Shown here: positions 1 to 7,139 of the stretch, one piece after another
Position numbering within the stretch: position 1 is the stretch's first letter
Layout: each line of letters starts with the position of its first letter
NCBI GenBank assembly: GCA_024408695.1
Contig: JAKSUU010000031.1
Location: 1 to 9,209, forward strand
From: Coriobacteriales bacterium
Lineage (GTDB): Bacteria; Actinomycetota; Coriobacteriia; Coriobacteriales; QAMH01
Reading direction: 5' to 3'
Length of the DNA: 9,209 nucleotides
Notes under the pieces: generated by a model
Told to the model about the DNA's origin: nothing
Seen by the model: the letters and a program-made list of their open reading frames with translations, nothing else
Databases searched by the model: none
Program-made: the position numbers and the translations under genes

Positions 1-167
1 ATCACAAATGAGAGCGCCGGTAGAATTAGACATATAGATTTAATAAAAATAAAATTATTAAAAAATACAAAGAAAATGGAATTGGATGGAAGGATTTTTA
101 ATTTGCAACGCGCTATATTCACGAAGATTTAGAAGAATTAGTTAAAGCAAATAATGCGGTATTCTGA
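1..167 (+). pseudogene. possible C-terminal remnant of an unidentified plus-strand gene, frameshifted
   Basis: Frame 1 is open from the window edge to a TAG at 130-132 (43 codons, reading ITNESAGRIRHIDL near its start). A second frame, open from 102 to a TGA at 165-167, reads RYIHEDLEELVKANNAVF, which looks protein-like and is rich in GAA/GAT/TTA/AAA codons. The switch from the first frame to the second would be a -1 shift somewhere between 102 and 129. Upstream of 102 the second frame has a stop at 99-101, so the two pieces can join only inside that interval. I see no slippery heptamer there. I recognise no family. This could be the decayed end of a gene starting left of the window, or chance openness in AT-rich DNA. 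The evidence is weak and rests only on frame and composition. Confidence 0.25.
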
Positions 168-325
168 AATTTTTTACCAAGTAATAAACCTGTGCTCACT
201 TATCAATACCTTATTTTACGCTTAAAAATAAGCCGTAAAATGTGAGCTCGCAAAACCATCCCGCACATTTTGAGCACATTTTTAATATATTCTTTATAAA
301 ATATAATTTTGACATGCGATGTTTT
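168..325. other. non-coding, repeat-containing spacer 3' of the tRNA
   Basis: No credible gene is seen here on either strand. The spacer separates a possible plus-strand remnant from the minus-strand tRNA, so transcription would converge on it. It holds the bulged hairpin at 194-247 and three copies of the octamer CACATTTT: direct at 264-271 and 275-282, inverted at 237-244. An octamer at 191-198 (tgtgctca) is the exact reverse complement of 271-278, which is followed by five T residues at 279-283. The rest is AT-rich with no recognisable site. Confidence 0.5.
194..247. repeat. bulged inverted repeat (hairpin) of unknown function
   Basis: Arms 213-224 (ATTTTACGCTTA) and 229-241 (TAAGCCGTAAAAT) form a 12-bp stem with one bulged C and an AAAA loop. 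Outside it, gctcac at 194-199 can pair with gtgagc at 242-247, stacking a further 6 bp on the right side with a 13-nt internal loop on the left. It lies where a bidirectional terminator would be expected. However, neither strand has a T-run directly after the stem, so it does not meet the usual intrinsic-terminator pattern. Confidence 0.5.
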
Positions 326-401
326 TGGTGGGCCCACCAGGATTCGAACCTGGAACCTGTCGATTATGAGTCGCCTGCGCTAACCGTTGCGCCATGGGCC
401 C
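326..401 (-). tRNA. tRNA with CAT anticodon (tRNA-Ile2 or elongator tRNA-Met)
   Basis: The 76-nt minus-strand gene folds as a complete cloverleaf. The acceptor is GGGCCCA/TGGGCCC with discriminator A and an encoded CCA (326-328). The T-arm is CCAGG-TTCGAAT-CCTGG. The anticodon loop is CTCATAA, with the anticodon at 366-368. The anticodon stem GGCGA/TCGAC contains one G-A mismatch and lacks the three G-C pairs of initiator tRNA. The anticodon arm closely resembles E. coli tRNA-Ile2 (CAU read as AUA after lysidine modification by TilS), and C4-G69 and C5-G68 match pairs reported as TilS determinants. Elongator tRNA-Met can look similar, so identity stays open. It lies downstream of rpoD with its own -10 element. 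Confidence is high for a tRNA and about 0.6 for Ile2. Confidence 0.93.
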
Positions 402-414
402 GCATGAGTTATCT

Positions 415-420
415 ATTATA
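415..420 (-). promoter_or_regulatory. -10 element of the tRNA promoter
   Basis: A perfect TATAAT on the minus strand ends 13 nt before the first base of the tRNA, which predicts a very short 5' leader. No good -35 hexamer is present at 16-18 nt (GCAATT or TGCAAT). A 6-bp inverted repeat, ATGCAA/TTGCAT, sits at 428-433 and 440-445 in the expected -35 region. It could be a small extra terminator stem or a binding site. Its position behind a terminator-like hairpin supports independent tRNA transcription. Confidence 0.5.
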
Positions 421-459
421 TCGTAAAATGCAACACAAATTGCATAAAAGGTGATAAAG

Positions 460-496
460 ATTTAAGGCGATACACAAATATGCACCGCCCTTAAAT
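460..496 (-). terminator. hairpin after rpoD, likely transcription terminator
   Basis: Starting 2 nt past the rpoD stop codon, the RNA can pair AUUUAAGG(G)CGGUGCA with UGUAUCGCCUUAAAU. This gives 15 bp with one bulged G, two G-U wobbles and a 6-nt loop. On the minus strand it is followed by CTTTATCACCTTTT, an imperfect U-tract. On the plus strand the stem is followed by five T residues (496-500), so it could also stop transcription entering rpoD from the left. It ends the dnaG-rpoD unit. Confidence 0.65.
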
Positions 497-498
497 TT

Positions 499-2349
499 TT
501 AATGTGGAATAAAGTCGCGTAATTTATTTGAGCGCGAAGGATGCTTTAGTTTGGCAAGCGTGCGACTCTCGATTTGACGAATGCGCTCGCGAGTAACCTG
601 AAATTGTTCACCAACCTCTTCTAATGTGCGTGGGTGCCCATCTTTTAATCCAAATCTAAGTTCAATAACAGCGCGTTCTCTTTCTGTTAATTCACTTAAA
701 ACTTCATCTAAAGCCTCGCGCATCATAGTTGTACTTGCAGCATCTTCTGGCGCAATGGCATTATTGTCTGGAATAAAATCTCCAAGTTGACTGTCGTTTT
801 CTTCACCAATCGGACGATCCAAGCTGTCTGGCTGTTCACTGATTTTTTGGATTTCACGAACTTTGTCTGGTTCCATGCCCATACGTTCCCCAATTTCTTC
901 TGGAGTTGGTTCGCGACCTAGCTCTTGCAAAAGTTGACGCTGTGCACGAGTTAATTTATTAATTGTTTCTACCATATGAACAGGTATTCTAATTGTACGG
1001 CCTTGATCTGCAATAGCACGCGTGATAGCCTGGCGAATCCACCAAGTTGCATAAGTAGAAAATTTAAAACCCTTTTTGTAGTCAAATTTTTCAACCGCAC
1101 GAATAAGACCTAGATTCCCCTCTTGAATTAAATCTAAAAACAACAACCCGCGTCTGGCATATTTTTTTGCAATCGAAACAACAAGGCGGCAATTTGCAGC
1201 AATAAGTTTATCTTTTGCATCATAGCCAACTTGCTCTATTCTAAGTAGTCTGTGTTGTGTTGAACGATCAAGTTCAATGCCATTTGCTTCGGCTTCTTCG
1301 AGTTTTTTTGTAGCTTCAAGACCAGCTTCAATTTTCATAGCTAAATCTACTTCTTCAGGAGCCTTAAGCAAGGGTACACGACCAATTTCTTTTAGATACA
1401 TACGAACAGGATCATCAACAAGCATGGCAGTAGAGTTAATTTCGCTACGTCTTTTTCTGGCATTTGCGCGGCGTTTTTTGTCACGCATATTTGTTCTTTT
1501 TGGAATTTCGATAGGCGGAATATCTACCGGAATTTCTTCAAGGTCTTCATCTAAAATGTCTTTTAAGAACTCGGCACTTGTAAGATCTTCATATAAATCG
1601 ATTTCATCTTGAGAAAGTAAAATGATGTCGTCGGGTGTATCGGAAACTTTAATACCATTTGCAGCAAAATAATCATAAACCGCACTCATTTGCTTAGAAG
1701 TTAAATCAATATCTTCTAAAACGCTATCAACTTGGTCTGCAATAATAGTTTTTTGACCATCACTAATTAAGACATCTAATATTTCAATAACGTCATCACT
1801 TAAAACGCCTTGAGATGCTCTTAATTTTGCAGTGTTAGCTTTAGCTTTTTTATCACTTTTTTTTGACTTTTCTAAAGCAGAAGATTTAACCGCATTTGAA
1901 TTAGACTTAATTTCTTTTTCTTTAGACTTTGCACCCTTTGTGTTACTTACAGTTTCTTTTTTATCTAAACCTTTTTTTGCTACAGCTTTAGCACTACTAG
2001 CAGACTTTTTTGAAGAAGCACTAGATGTACTTTTTGTAGTTGCACCCGACTTTGAACTTTTACTTTTTGTACTACTAGCTTTAGTAGTAGTCTTTGAAGC
2101 AGTAGCTTTTTTTGTTTTTGATGCGCTAGTTGTTTTTTTAGACTTAGCGCTTTCTTTTTTTGCCTTAGCACTAGCCTGTGTTTTACTTGTTTTACCAGCA
2201 ACTTTGCCAGTTGACTTTGACGAGCTAGTAGATTTTTTCTTACCTGCACTTGAAACCTTAGTTTTTGACTTGGTAACAGATTTTTTTACCTCTTCTAATG
2301 TTTTTTTTGCTTTGTTTGTACTTTCCTTAATCTTTTTTGAAATAGCCAT
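499..2349 (-). CDS. rpoD: primary sigma factor of RNA polymerase (sigma-70 / SigA)
   Basis: This is the housekeeping sigma subunit (616 aa), which directs core RNA polymerase to -35/-10 promoters. Domains in order: residues 1-178 are a low-complexity Lys/Ser/Thr/Ala tail; about 183-245 resemble region 1.1; 284-302 form a strongly basic cluster; 311-345 are region 1.2 ([17 protein letters not shown]). Regions 2.1-2.4 span 380-450, including [11 protein letters not shown] and [15 protein letters not shown] (core binding, -10 melting). Region 3 spans 457-530. Region 4 spans 545-610, with the -35-reading helix-turn-helix ([19 protein letters not shown]) at 577-595. The start is ATG with TAAGGAG 4 nt upstream, overlapping the dnaG stop, so the two genes are probably translationally coupled. 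The tail makes it much longer than Bacillus SigA (about 370 aa) and is of the kind seen in Actinobacteria. The catalytic core shows no defect. Confidence 0.97.
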   Translation of the reverse strand: MAISKKIKESTNKAKKTLEEVKKSVTKSKTKVSSAGKKKSTSSSKSTGKVAGKTSKTQASAKAKKESAKSKKTTSASKTKKATASKTTTKASSTKSKSSKSGATTKSTSSASSKKSASSAKAVAKKGLDKKETVSNTKGAKSKEKEIKSNSNAVKSSALEKSKKSDKKAKANTAKLRASQGVLSDDVIEILDVLISDGQKTIIADQVDSVLEDIDLTSKQMSAVYDYFAANGIKVSDTPDDIILLSQDEIDLYEDLTSAEFLKDILDEDLEEIPVDIPPIEIPKRTNMRDKKRRANARKRRSEINSTAMLVDDPVRMYLKEIGRVPLLKAPEEVDLAMKIEAGLEATKKLEEAEANGIELDRSTQHRLLRIEQVGYDAKDKLIAANCRLVVSIAKKYARRGLLFLDLIQEGNLGLIRAVEKFDYKKGFKFSTYATWWIRQAITRAIADQGRTIRIPVHMVETINKLTRAQRQLLQELGREPTPEEIGERMGMEPDKVREIQKISEQPDSLDRPIGEENDSQLGDFIPDNNAIAPEDAASTTMMREALDEVLSELTERERAVIELRFGLKDGHPRTLEEVGEQFQVTRERIRQIESRTLAKLKHPSRSNKLRDFIPH

Positions 2350-2353
2350 AACT

Positions 2354-2360
2354 CTCCTTA
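2354..2360 (-). promoter_or_regulatory. rpoD ribosome binding site overlapping the dnaG stop
   Basis: TAAGGAG on the minus strand contains the dnaG stop codon (TAA, 2358-2360) and an AAGGAG Shine-Dalgarno ending 4 nt before the rpoD ATG. Ribosomes finishing dnaG would stop on the rpoD binding site, which suggests coupled translation. This is the strongest Shine-Dalgarno in the window. Confidence 0.8.
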
Positions 2361-4199
2361 AACTAACTTTGTCTTTCGTAACTCGTTTAACTGTGATTCT
2401 AGCTCAAATATCTCTTGCATTAATTTTTGTTTTTTATCTTTTTGTAAATTTGCATTATGAAGCATCCTCTTTTTTTCATCAATTTCACTTTGCAAATTTT
2501 GGATTCGAAACATAAAAATTAAGTTTTCAACTTCAGCTTTTTCAAAATTTCCACTCGAATTTAAATGTTGGGTAATTAAACTTGAATATTCGTGCAATTT
2601 ATTTAAGGCCGCAATATGCAAATCTTTTGAAGATATTGATGCACCTTCCTGAACTAAATATGCATAAAAATCTTGCAAATTACCATTCCATTTAATACTA
2701 TCTAAATGTTTTTTGTAACTAGCAATATTGCTAGGATCTTTAACAAACTGCATAAGCAAAGCAATTTGTGCTTGTATCTCCCTTCTTTTAGTTTTAGAAA
2801 GCTCTGTTGAAATGCTATCGATATTTGTTTGTTCAGGCACAAAGCTGGCTTGACTTTCATTTTTGTAGCGAGCAGCTACAGGGCCTTTTGACTTTTTTAA
2901 TGCCTGAGCTACAATATTATAGCTTATATTTAAAGCATCTGCAATATAATTTACATATTTTGTTGAATTTATTGAATTTTTTAATGGAGAAATAATCTCA
3001 ATGCATTCTTTAAAGCAATTCTGAAAACTTAAATCATCATTTTTATCGCATGATGCAACAGCCCTTTCAAGGCAAAATTGAACAAGATTTTGAGCATTGT
3101 TAATTTTTTCGACTAAAGCATCCTTACCTTTTTGATTTACATAATCTGCTGGATCTAAATTGTCTTCGAGCAAAACAACATCGTATTTTACAGGTTTTGC
3201 GCTACCTTCTATAGTGTTATCAGAATCTATAAATTCCAATGCCCGCCTTGCTGCCTTTTGACCAGCACTATCTCCATCAAATAAAAATACTATGCGAGAC
3301 GTAAAACGTTTTAAAATTTTTATATGTTGAGCAGTAAGAGCTGTTCCGAGCGTTGCCACAACATTTTTAATTCCTGATTCGCTTAAAGTTATTACATCTG
3401 TATATCCTTCTACAATAATTGCATAGTTAGAAGCAACAATGTCATTTTTTGCTTTATCTAAGCCAAATAAATTTGAGGATTTATGAAAAATATCTGTTTC
3501 TGAAGTGTTTAGATACTTTGGTTCTCCTCCGTCGATAACTCGCCCACCAAAAGCAATTGGATTTCCCATTAAATCGTATACCGGAAACATAATTCTATTA
3601 AAAAACCTGTCGTTTAGGGCATCTTTTGCATTTACAACACCTAGGTTAGTATCTAAAATATTTGCACGAGTAAAACCATGAGAGTTTAAATATGTAACCA
3701 AACTTTTGCTACCAGGTGCAAAACCAAGCTTCCAACGTTTTGCTATCTCAATATTAAAGCCACGTTGTTTTAAATATTCCCGAGCCACATTGTATGCAGG
3801 GTTTGCATCCTTTGTTAGAGTTAAGTGATAGAATTCTATAGCGGCCGCCATAGTGTCATATAGTTTTTGTTTTTTGGCTTTATTTGCACTGTAATGCGCA
3901 TCATCAGCCTTAACCGGAATATTATATTGACGTGCTAAAAATATAACACTTTCTGGAAAGTTTAGGTTTTGTGTTTTTTGAACAAAAGTAAAAATATCGC
4001 CACCTTCTCCACAACCGTAACAATGCCAACTTTGTTTGGTACTATCGACTATAAAAGAAGGGGTTTTTTCTTCGTGAAAAGGACAACAAGCTTTAAATAA
4101 ATGACCAGACTGTTTTAAGCTAACACTTCTTGAAATATAATCAACAACATCAACAGCATCGCGAATTTTATTTAAATCATCATCACTAAATAAAGCCAC
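2358..4199 (-). CDS. dnaG: DNA primase DnaG
   Basis: This enzyme makes the RNA primers for chromosome replication, working with the replicative helicase at the fork. The 613 aa match the usual length of about 600. An N-terminal CHC2 zinc-binding domain has C39, H42, C60 and C63. The RNA-polymerase-like core contains [20 protein letters not shown] (201-220). The TOPRIM domain has VEGYTDV (E264, D268) and FDGDSAG (D308, D310), in the places of the metal-binding acids of E. coli DnaG, followed by DPADYV. The C-terminal helicase-interaction domain is not recognisable by motif; it is Gln/Asn-rich and ends in a charged, probably coiled helix. The start is GTG, supported by AAAGGA 5 nt upstream. It lies 54 nt after ribF and 8 nt before rpoD, the classical primase-sigma pairing. 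Confidence 0.97.
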   Translation of the reverse strand: MALFSDDDLNKIRDAVDVVDYISRSVSLKQSGHLFKACCPFHEEKTPSFIVDSTKQSWHCYGCGEGGDIFTFVQKTQNLNFPESVIFLARQYNIPVKADDAHYSANKAKKQKLYDTMAAAIEFYHLTLTKDANPAYNVAREYLKQRGFNIEIAKRWKLGFAPGSKSLVTYLNSHGFTRANILDTNLGVVNAKDALNDRFFNRIMFPVYDLMGNPIAFGGRVIDGGEPKYLNTSETDIFHKSSNLFGLDKAKNDIVASNYAIIVEGYTDVITLSESGIKNVVATLGTALTAQHIKILKRFTSRIVFLFDGDSAGQKAARRALEFIDSDNTIEGSAKPVKYDVVLLEDNLDPADYVNQKGKDALVEKINNAQNLVQFCLERAVASCDKNDDLSFQNCFKECIEIISPLKNSINSTKYVNYIADALNISYNIVAQALKKSKGPVAARYKNESQASFVPEQTNIDSISTELSKTKRREIQAQIALLMQFVKDPSNIASYKKHLDSIKWNGNLQDFYAYLVQEGASISSKDLHIAALNKLHEYSSLITQHLNSSGNFEKAEVENLIFMFRIQNLQSEIDEKKRMLHNANLQKDKKQKLMQEIFELESQLNELRKTKLV

Positions 4200-4226
4200 T
4201 TTAATCCTTTAAACCTATATAAATTT

Positions 4227-4232
4227 ATTATA
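4227..4232 (-). promoter_or_regulatory. possible -10 element for dnaG-rpoD
   Basis: TATAAT on the minus strand lies 27 nt upstream of the dnaG GTG, inside the only sizeable gap (54 nt) between the protein genes. It would give a leader of about 20 nt that contains the AAAGGA Shine-Dalgarno at 4205-4210. The -35 region is poor (AGTTTT at 17 nt). The gap is very AT-rich, so a chance match is quite possible. No terminator hairpin follows ribF, so readthrough is expected in any case. Confidence 0.35.
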
Positions 4233-4253
4233 CAAAACAATTATTCTAAAAAA

Positions 4254-5213
4254 CTAAAAGCTTGCATTGCTTAAATCTTTGTCAATTTGTAATCTTAAAT
4301 CCTCAATGCTATTAAAGGCTTTTAATTCTCTTAAATAATGAATAAACTCTACCCGCAAAGCCAGTCCATAAATATCGCCATCAAAATCTAAAATTTGAAC
4401 TTCAACTGCAAATTTTGAATTTTTAATACTTGGAGCTGCTCCGACGCTAACCATAGCATTTTTATGGTAACTCCATAAATCGCGCCCATCTGAACCTAAC
4501 AACATAACATGCGAACTATAAACGCCATCTTTAGGCAGTAGCAAAAGCGAGTTTGAATTACAATCTAAATTTGCAGTTCTATAGTTGTATTGACGGGCAA
4601 GTTTTTTTCCTTCCACAACCTTTGCCATATATTCAAAATTATGAGACAACAAAAAATTTGCATTTTCAATTTGACCAGCACTAATAAATTCTCTTATCTT
4701 AGTTGAACTAACAACAATCCCATCCTTTTCAAACAACTTACAAACCTTTAATTCAATATTAGACTTAGAACAAAAAGTTTTTAAACTGTGGCAATCACCC
4801 TTAGCGCATTTACCATAACGAAAATTTTCGCCAACACAAATTGCTTTAGGCGCCAATAATTCACGAAGGCGTATAAGAAAATCCTTTGACTCAAGCTCTA
4901 GAAAACTTTTACTTGTTTGTATACACAAAACATCATCAAAGCACTGATGTGCCAAGGCTTTGAGTCTTTTAGTATTTGTAGACAATTTAAACCTTGAATT
5001 TTGAATAAAAAATTCATCGGGGTCTTTATCAAAGGTCAAACAAATTAATTTTTGTTTGTTCGCACAAGCCATAAATTTTGCTTGCTTAATCAAATCTTGA
5101 TGACCTAAATGGAAACCATCAAATACGCCGATACATAAACAAGCTCCCTTTAGATTGTCGGCAATATTGTTTGAATCATCCTTTAAAAAATCTATTGTTT
5201 TAAGTTCTAACAC
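4254..5213 (-). CDS. ribF: bifunctional riboflavin kinase / FAD synthetase RibF, with degenerate kinase motif
   Basis: This enzyme phosphorylates riboflavin to FMN and adenylylates FMN to FAD. The length (319 aa) is normal. The N-terminal nucleotidyltransferase domain is intact: GVFDGFHLGH (29-38, HxGH signature), GENFRYGKCAKGD (128-140) and SSTKIR (169-174). The C-terminal flavokinase domain starts near 196. Its usual Gly-Arg-x-Leu-Gly-x-Pro-Thr-Ala-Asn motif reads ARQYNYRTAN (206-215): both glycines and the proline are replaced, but Thr213 and Asn215 remain. GVY (230-232), VSVGAAPS, the presumed catalytic Glu of VEVQILDF (E271) and the C-terminal helices are present, so kinase activity is plausible but not certain. 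The start is GTG, with AAAGGA 7 nt upstream. Its first 14 nt overlap the end of truB, implying coupled translation. Confidence 0.93.
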   Translation of the reverse strand: MLELKTIDFLKDDSNNIADNLKGACLCIGVFDGFHLGHQDLIKQAKFMACANKQKLICLTFDKDPDEFFIQNSRFKLSTNTKRLKALAHQCFDDVLCIQTSKSFLELESKDFLIRLRELLAPKAICVGENFRYGKCAKGDCHSLKTFCSKSNIELKVCKLFEKDGIVVSSTKIREFISAGQIENANFLLSHNFEYMAKVVEGKKLARQYNYRTANLDCNSNSLLLLPKDGVYSSHVMLLGSDGRDLWSYHKNAMVSVGAAPSIKNSKFAVEVQILDFDGDIYGLALRVEFIHYLRELKAFNSIEDLRLQIDKDLSNASF

Positions 5214-6150
5214 CAGATATTCCTTTAAAAACGTTTACTGGTTTAATATAATTATTTTCGCATTTGCAAATAGCAATAAGTTTATCTTTATGAACAACAG
5301 TTATAAATTTTTCAGGCTCAAATCCTTCATATATGCAGGCATCTAAAAATTGTCCATAGTTTAACTTTTGAGTAATTTTATCATCGGCATAAATCACATC
5401 AAAATCCAAAAGTGTACAAGGGTCTAAATATAAATTCTCTAGTTCACCAGAGGCAACTTTTTGAAAAAAAACATCAAGATCATATGCAACGCTAAGATCA
5501 ACGCAACCTAATTTAGTTCGCTCTAAAGCGCTAAGATGAGCAAAATATCCAGTTTTTTGTCCAATGTCTCTTGCAAGAGCTCTAATATAGGTACCACTTG
5601 AAACTAAAAATCGCACATCCATATACGGCAGATCATTATTAGATTTGTCTATGCCATAAGCTAAGACTTCAGCATCATACACGCAAATTTCACGAGCATC
5701 AAGCTTTATGGCTTTATTGGCACGAGCTAATTTATATGCACGCACACCATTCTTTTTTATGGCACTAAACTGCGGTGGAATTTGCATTTGTTTCCCCAAA
5801 AAACCTTGGAGCAAAACATTTTTGTTCAAATTTAAAAACTCTTGCTTCCAATTTGAACAAAAAGTTTCAACAAGTTCATAGCTATCAAGAACATTGCCAG
5901 TTAAATCATCGGTATCTGTACTTAAACCAAAACTTATTCGTGCAATATATTCTTTATTTAGACCAGTGAAATACTTACAAAGTTTTGTTGCTTGCCCACA
6001 AGCAACAATTAATACACCTGTTGCAAAAGGATCAAGAGTGCCACTGTGACCAACATGCTTGCAATTTAAGGCGCGCCTAAGTTTGGCACACACATCAAAA
6101 GAAGTGTAATCTTTGGGTTTATTAATAGCGAATACTGCGTTTACGCTCAT
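5200..6150 (-). CDS. truB: tRNA pseudouridine(55) synthase TruB
   Basis: TruB isomerises U55 in the T-loop of tRNAs to pseudouridine and also acts as a tRNA-folding chaperone. Visible signatures, numbered from the ATG used here, are KPKDYTSFDV near the start and GHSGTLDPFATGVL (34-47), whose Asp40 is the catalytic nucleophile. KEYIARISFGLSTDTDD follows, then PPQFSAIKKNGVRAYKLAR and SSGTYIRALARDIG. The C-terminal RNA-binding part is short but present. An upstream in-frame GTG (6157-6159) would add three residues. I prefer the ATG at 6148-6150 because the AAAGAG Shine-Dalgarno (6159-6164) is 8 nt before it, whereas it would overlap the GTG. This gives 316 aa. It lies 15 nt after the nrnA stop and overlaps ribF by 14 nt. 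Confidence 0.96.
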   Translation of the reverse strand: MSVNAVFAINKPKDYTSFDVCAKLRRALNCKHVGHSGTLDPFATGVLIVACGQATKLCKYFTGLNKEYIARISFGLSTDTDDLTGNVLDSYELVETFCSNWKQEFLNLNKNVLLQGFLGKQMQIPPQFSAIKKNGVRAYKLARANKAIKLDAREICVYDAEVLAYGIDKSNNDLPYMDVRFLVSSGTYIRALARDIGQKTGYFAHLSALERTKLGCVDLSVAYDLDVFFQKVASGELENLYLDPCTLLDFDVIYADDKITQKLNYGQFLDACIYEGFEPEKFITVVHKDKLIAICKCENNYIKPVNVFKGISGVRT

Positions 6151-6158
6151 CTTGAGCA

Positions 6159-6164
6159 CTCTTT
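6159..6164 (-). promoter_or_regulatory. truB ribosome binding site that decides the start
   Basis: AAAGAG on the minus strand is 8 nt from the ATG at 6148-6150. It shares a base with the alternative in-frame GTG at 6157-6159, which rules out the longer start in practice. Confidence 0.65.
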
Positions 6165-6165
6165 A

Positions 6166-7137
6166 CTAAACAAAATATTTTTCTAAAGTTTCGATAACAA
6201 TTTTTCGAGCGTTTTCGACTGTATCATAAATTGTGAATCCGGCGGCAGCCTTATGCCCTCCCCCGCCAAAAGACTCGGCAATAGCTGCAACATTAAAGTC
6301 TCCCTTTGACCTAATAGAACAACGAACAGAATTTTGTCTTTGTCGAATAAGAACAATAACTTCCATATCTGCTAGATCACGCAAATAATCAATAATTGAA
6401 TCATTAATATCTGGGCTTGCTCCAACATCCGCGTAATCATTAATATTCAAATAAGAAACTGCACATTTATTATTTGCAAAAATCTTAAGTCTGCTTATGG
6501 CGATGCTTTCGAGTTTAAATTCTTTTATGCTTTTACGCTGATAAACTGCCTTTGCAATTTCATCTGCAACGGCACCATGTTCTAACATTTGTGATGCATA
6601 CAAAAGAGCACGACTACTAGCGTTTTGATATTGAAAGCGTCCTGTGTCGGTTAAAACGCCACAATAACAAGCACAAGCTATATCTTTATCGCGATTAACA
6701 CCAATAAGTTCAATTAAGTCCCAAACAATCATACAAGTTGCAGCAGCACTTGAATCCCCATAATACAAACAATCGATATCGCAGTCAACTGGATGATGAT
6801 CAACAACGATGCATTTATTACTATTTTTTTGAAATCGCTCTAAGCTAATTCCAACACGTGATTGCTGGGCAACGTCACAAATTAAAAGCGTATCAAATTT
6901 GTCGTTGCATTTTTTATACTCTATAAAATTAGTTGAGCCTTTTAAAAATGCAAAAGGTTCTAAAGCGTTTTCACTTTGAATAAATGGAATGGCTTTAATT
7001 CCTAACTTCAATAAAGCCAAGCACATAGCTAAACTAGAACCAATACAATCACCATCGGGGTTCAAATGTCCGCAAATGGCAACACTTTTTGACTCTTTAA
7101 GCTGTTGAGCAATCGTTTTAAGATCAGTAATTTGCAA
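6166..7137 (-). CDS. nrnA: DHH/DHHA1 phosphodiesterase, NrnA type (nanoRNase / pApA phosphatase)
   Basis: Members of this family degrade 2-5 nt RNAs and pAp, and many hydrolyse pApA from c-di-AMP breakdown; the exact substrate here is inferred. The 323 aa match the family. Metal-binding motifs are complete: GHLNPDGD (23-30; H24, D28, D30), D88, the DHH signature (113-115) and VLTDTGRF with D164. The C-terminal DHHA1 domain carries the substrate-binding GGGGHKAAAGF (291-301). The start is TTG (7135-7137), supported by AAGGAA 5 nt upstream and by the expected distance of about 20 residues to the first motif; no ATG lies nearby. The gap to rbfA is 2 nt, so translation is probably coupled. It sits between rbfA and truB, as in many Gram-positive genomes. 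Confidence 0.93.
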   Translation of the reverse strand: MQITDLKTIAQQLKESKSVAICGHLNPDGDCIGSSLAMCLALLKLGIKAIPFIQSENALEPFAFLKGSTNFIEYKKCNDKFDTLLICDVAQQSRVGISLERFQKNSNKCIVVDHHPVDCDIDCLYYGDSSAAATCMIVWDLIELIGVNRDKDIACACYCGVLTDTGRFQYQNASSRALLYASQMLEHGAVADEIAKAVYQRKSIKEFKLESIAISRLKIFANNKCAVSYLNINDYADVGASPDINDSIIDYLRDLADMEVIVLIRQRQNSVRCSIRSKGDFNVAAIAESFGGGGHKAAAGFTIYDTVENARKIVIETLEKYFV

Positions 7138-7139
7138 AA

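Noticed and set aside
102..129. Programmed -1 frameshift joining the two left-edge frames
   Set aside because: The direction fits, but no slippery heptamer lies in the only interval where the shift could happen; mutation or chance is simpler.
213..241. Hairpin as a standard intrinsic terminator
   Set aside because: The stem is good, but neither strand has a T-run directly after it.
242..454. Plus-strand open frame of 70 codons containing HQDSNLEP
   Set aside because: It is the antisense translation of the tRNA; the peptide HQDSNLEP comes from the complement of the T-arm and is a known artefact. There is no Shine-Dalgarno.
1980..2249. Minus-strand frame of 89 codons rich in Lys/Leu/Gln inside rpoD
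   Set aside because: It is a shifted reading of the low-complexity rpoD tail, with no independent start signal.
1832..2515. Long plus-strand open frame (227 codons) that looks like a hydrophobic membrane protein
   Set aside because: It is antisense to the Lys/Ser/Thr/Ala-rich rpoD tail and runs into dnaG. AAA/AAG-rich codons read backwards give Leu/Phe, so the hydrophobicity is an artefact.
6151..6159. Longer truB with GTG start
   Set aside because: The only Shine-Dalgarno overlaps that GTG but is ideally spaced for the ATG at 6148-6150.
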